From the NCBI GenBank assembly GCA_020081605.1, contig JAHREC010000011.1:620001-684000 (forward strand): a stretch of 64,000 nucleotides of DNA. Reading direction: 5' to 3'. Position 1 is the first letter of the stretch. Each line of letters begins with the position of its first letter. This document shows positions 61,071 to 64,000 of the stretch, one piece after another. The position numbers were made by a program, and so were the translations under genes. Source of the DNA: Albifimbria verrucaria (Eukaryota > Ascomycota > Sordariomycetes > Hypocreales > Stachybotryaceae). The notes below the pieces were generated by a model, which saw nothing but the letters and a program-made list of their open reading frames with translations, had not been told where the DNA came from and searched no databases.

Positions 61071-62308
61071 TTAAACCAAAAACTCTCCAATCTTTTGCAA
61101 GCCTACTTCATCGCCTTCGATTGTTCCAGCTAAATCTTTGGGGACCCACCCTTCTGTATATGAACCACCAAAGTCAATGAGCCAGGCGTCACCCCACGAT
61201 CGATTAGAACATTATCAGGCTTGGCATCACCCCAAGCTATACCCGCAAGATGCAACTGAGTAACAGTTTCAGTCACCTGTTGAAGCCATTTCTGCCTCAA
61301 TGCTTTGTCCGAGCCGGGATTAGCGGCACAGAATAACGTTCTGTTGTGACAGTCAATGTAGGTCAACAGAAGCCCATACACGATGCCTTCTTCATCACGG
61401 ACGATGCCGAGGAGCCTTGATATTCGCAGGGATATATCTAAAGATGCGTCCTGAATTTGTGCGTAGGCTTTTAGCTCAGCCAACAACGATTGCTTCTCTC
61501 CAGAATGCGCAACTTTCAGAAAGCTCACTGTTCCATCTGGTAGTTGAACCTTGGTTGGCTTCGTGGATGGTGGTCCAATCCTGTCGCGTTCTTCGAGCTG
61601 CTGCAATTCGGATGGTTTAAATAAACGAAAAGAAGAGCAAACGTCGTCTGCGATATGTATGCCAAATATCGGCGTGTCATCCTCCACTTGTTGTTCAACA
61701 GCGGTCAGTGAGTCGCCTTCAGCCTGGAGAGCATAGAACCGTGTTTTTGGTTTAAAAAAGGCGTCCAGAGTAGCATCATCATTTTCAATTTTGCTGAGCT
61801 GGTGAAAAACTGGTAACAATGGTGCCACAATCCATTTGTAAAAGTCCTCCTCTGTATAGCCCTCCAATTCAAAATGTTCTGCGACTTGAAGAAAGAAGCG
61901 ATACTGCTGGAGTAGAGATGGCGATGCGGTAAAATATTCGGCGTCAAGATCAATTATAACACGATGACCGTTACAGAAAGTCACTAATCTGGCGTCTTCA
62001 AGGCTGACGCTGAAAGATAACTCGAGCACCTCCCAAAGAGGCGGTGAAGGCGTGCTTTCCATATGGTAGTTCCGAAGAATCTCAATCGCGAAGCGAATGA
62101 GCTTATTGCTAGTAGCGTATGAATCGTGCCAAACGACGATTAGTTGAAGCTCAGCGAATAGAACGAATGGTGATGCAATAGGTAGGCAAGAAGTGGCATT
62201 AAATATCGTTAACAGGTTAGAGACAGGGGTTAATTGTCGGAAGCTTGTTGGCTCAAATAACGGACTGTCAAATGTGGCGGGGCCTTTTACTGAGGAGGGT
62301 TCTAACAA
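61071..62308 (-). CDS. Protein kinase-like (APH-type) protein, 5' end uncertain
   Basis: Fungal kinase-like protein with a long regulatory N-terminus. The catalytic signature is WGDAKPDNVLID, followed after a -1 break near 61188 by AWLIDFGGSY (DFG). It ends TAA at 61071. The middle has TVSFLKVA (likely the ATP-binding Lys). About 412 residues are visible. There is no ATG at the open end: the frame opens at a CAG acceptor-like site or carries another lost base near 62290-62330, and coding-like pieces (DQLIRSCIDSSSKGPA) continue upstream to about 62600. So the true N-terminus probably lies in 62310-62620, with one or more introns. Substrate unknown. Confidence 0.7.
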
Positions 62309-63262
62309 TAAGACACGGGAATTCTAGCTGTTCAGATAATTCCATTCCCGGTGGAATGCCCAATGAAATACGTCAACGTTGGTTCAGACCGGTAAATGTA
62401 TCGCATAGGCTATCCCTCACAAGCGTGATTGCCAAAATATCTCTATGGAACAAAACTGTCTTGGAATATCCCCTTCGTTGGTTGCCGCTGGTCCTTTTGA
62501 GCTCGAGTCGATGCAGCTACGGATAAGTTGGTCGAGGTCGCTTGGTTTGTGGCAGACCGATCAAGACGACTAAATGCAGTAACCGCGTACGGATAATAAG
62601 ACTTTGCCATCATCATTGATTTTGCATTCCTCCAACGCTAGGGTGTCTATGTCGAAAAGTTTTGTGTCAGACTTACATCTTAGAAGATGCTGTGGGTTGC
62701 TGTCAGCACAATGATATCTGGTCATCTGGAAGAAGCCGCAAACCCTGGGATTTGGCCATCAAAGGTGGTATCATTGTTTTCGTTTTGACCGTTGTCAGGG
62801 CAAAAGTCTTGTATATTGGCCCACATTGGCCACATTCGGCATGCCTTCGTCAACCAACACACCCAAATAAGGTTCTCAATGTAGGATAGTTATATTACAC
62901 ATATCCACCGTAATTCCGGCTATTCAGACCCCTAGCAAAGGGGTGAAGGCCATACATAAGGTGGCACAGAGGGCCTTTCCATAGTGAATCGATCAATGCA
63001 TGTCACGATACCTGTGCGCCTTATACGTCCTGACAACCATCTATATATGATATTTGCCACAGGCCAAGGCTCTATCTTTGACCATTCGGTATAGCCCTCC
63101 CAGAACAGGGTTGCTGCTGCAAGCGTTGGGACCCTTAATTGTCAAGGCTGATGAAAATTGAACAATCTCACTTCAAACCAGAAAAGACGAGTTGGGAGTC
63201 CTTTGCAAGCTGAGACAAACCTCCCATGAACTACCGGTGATACCAGTCAAAGCAGAAACATC
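62309..63262. other. Upstream remainder of the kinase-like gene and intergenic sequence
   Basis: The part to about 62620 seems to hold the unresolved 5' exons of the minus-strand kinase-like gene. From there to 63262 no gene is visible. Confidence 0.4.
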
Positions 63263-64000
63263 ATGCTCGACGGCTTGCGCTATCTGGGTCTGATTGGATG
63301 GGGCTACTCCTTGCAAGTTTGCCTGTAAGCCTGCTTAACCTGACGCTTGGGCTCTTTCATGGTTATTTCGACCACTCCTTAGCTGTGAGATTGCGTGAAA
63401 ACCCAAGCGTACCATGCGATCCTACTGCCAGGGAGGCAGCCATGTTGGGTCTGCTGTCTGATTTCAGCGAGATCAACAACCCTCCTTACGACGTTCCAAA
63501 GCTCGTGAGTCAATTCGGATGGTGGAAAAGGCTTGACCTGCACTCAATAGACGAAGCTGGTAGAATAGGGTACGGACGTGCTCTGCACCCCGATTCTTGG
63601 TACCGCAAGATTGAGGTTCAAGACTCGGAGGCAGTTTGGCATCACTGGATTTACCTTGCAGGGACTTCACCATCCACCGCGGTTTGGGATGAAGCATTCG
63701 CTGAGCTATTCGACTATCACAGCTTCGAGCCAGCAGCAAATGGCGCAGGTTTTCACCATGTCTCGTGCCGTGACACAAGTCTTTGCAGCTGGTGGTTGAT
63801 CCCGGGTCCCGCCTTGATCCACTTGACTACAGAAGCTTTAGATAACGAGAAGCTCCATATCAAGATTGGGTCAGATACCTACAGCAAGGTGACGTTGCGC
63901 TTTGTCGAGCTGGATCAGATGATCGATCGGCACCATCCAAAGCAAACCCCATTCAGCCGGCTGCGCAGCTTGACGCACAACGATGACGCATGGAAACATG
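63263..64000 (+). CDS. Unrecognised protein with N-terminal hydrophobic segment, cut by window edge
   Basis: Partial at the 3' side. ATG 63263 opens MLDGLRYLGLIGWG. A -1 break at GGGG near 63299-63302 joins it to a hydrophobic helix (LLLASLPVSLLNLTLGLF) and then a soluble region that stays open for over 200 codons to the window end (for example WYRKIEVQDSEAVWHHW, IHLTTEALDNEKLHIKIG). It is rich in Trp and His, with no motif I can name. The start is the first ATG in frame, and the hydrophobic segment suggests a signal anchor. Continuation is outside the window. Confidence 0.68.

Overview
The window looks like nuclear DNA of a filamentous ascomycete (Pezizomycotina, possibly Hypocreales). The signs are short introns (mostly 44-63 bp, GTAAGT-type donors, CTAAC/CTGAC branch points), Zn2Cys6 regulators, a highly reducing polyketide synthase (HR-PKS), NACHT-ankyrin and HET proteins, and large intergenic spaces. 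No species can be named from the sequence alone.

Layout. 0.7-3.8 kb: a short-chain dehydrogenase and an NmrA-like protein. 4-14.8 kb: gene-poor, with one confident secreted protein (6.8-7.6 kb), several weak small ORFs, microsatellites and tandem repeats. 14.8-17.2 kb: a Zn2Cys6 transcription factor. 19.8-26.0 kb: a 2,041-residue NACHT-ankyrin protein of the fungal NLR type, followed by an unrecognised minus-strand gene. 28.0-44.4 kb: a biosynthetic core made of an HR-PKS, a divergent P450, a second Zn2Cys6 regulator and a dehydrogenase. 45.2-56.3 kb: an island that resembles allorecognition or signalling loci, with an F-box protein, two paralogous kinases, an unknown gene and a HET-domain protein. 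56.4-60.6 kb: a second P450 and an FAD-linked oxidase, plausible extra tailoring enzymes. 61-64 kb: a kinase-like gene and a gene that runs off the window edge. A dispersed repeat occurs at 40.6, 46.5 and 60.8 kb.

How the genes may work together (inference). The PKS builds a reduced chain, carried on its terminal ACP. The P450s, dehydrogenases and FAD oxidase could tailor it, and the regulator at 41.1-42.8 kb is the likeliest pathway-specific activator. The NLR, HET, kinase and F-box genes are of families tied to self/non-self recognition and programmed cell death.

The most important technical point is that nearly every gene is broken by single-base losses, about 40 in all, almost all requiring a -1 shift and most lying on homopolymers. 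Splice sites are intact, the exon sums become exact multiples of three once the losses are counted, and internal stops are otherwise nearly absent. This looks like an unpolished assembly rather than a field of pseudogenes. Coordinates below give whole gene spans, with breaks noted.
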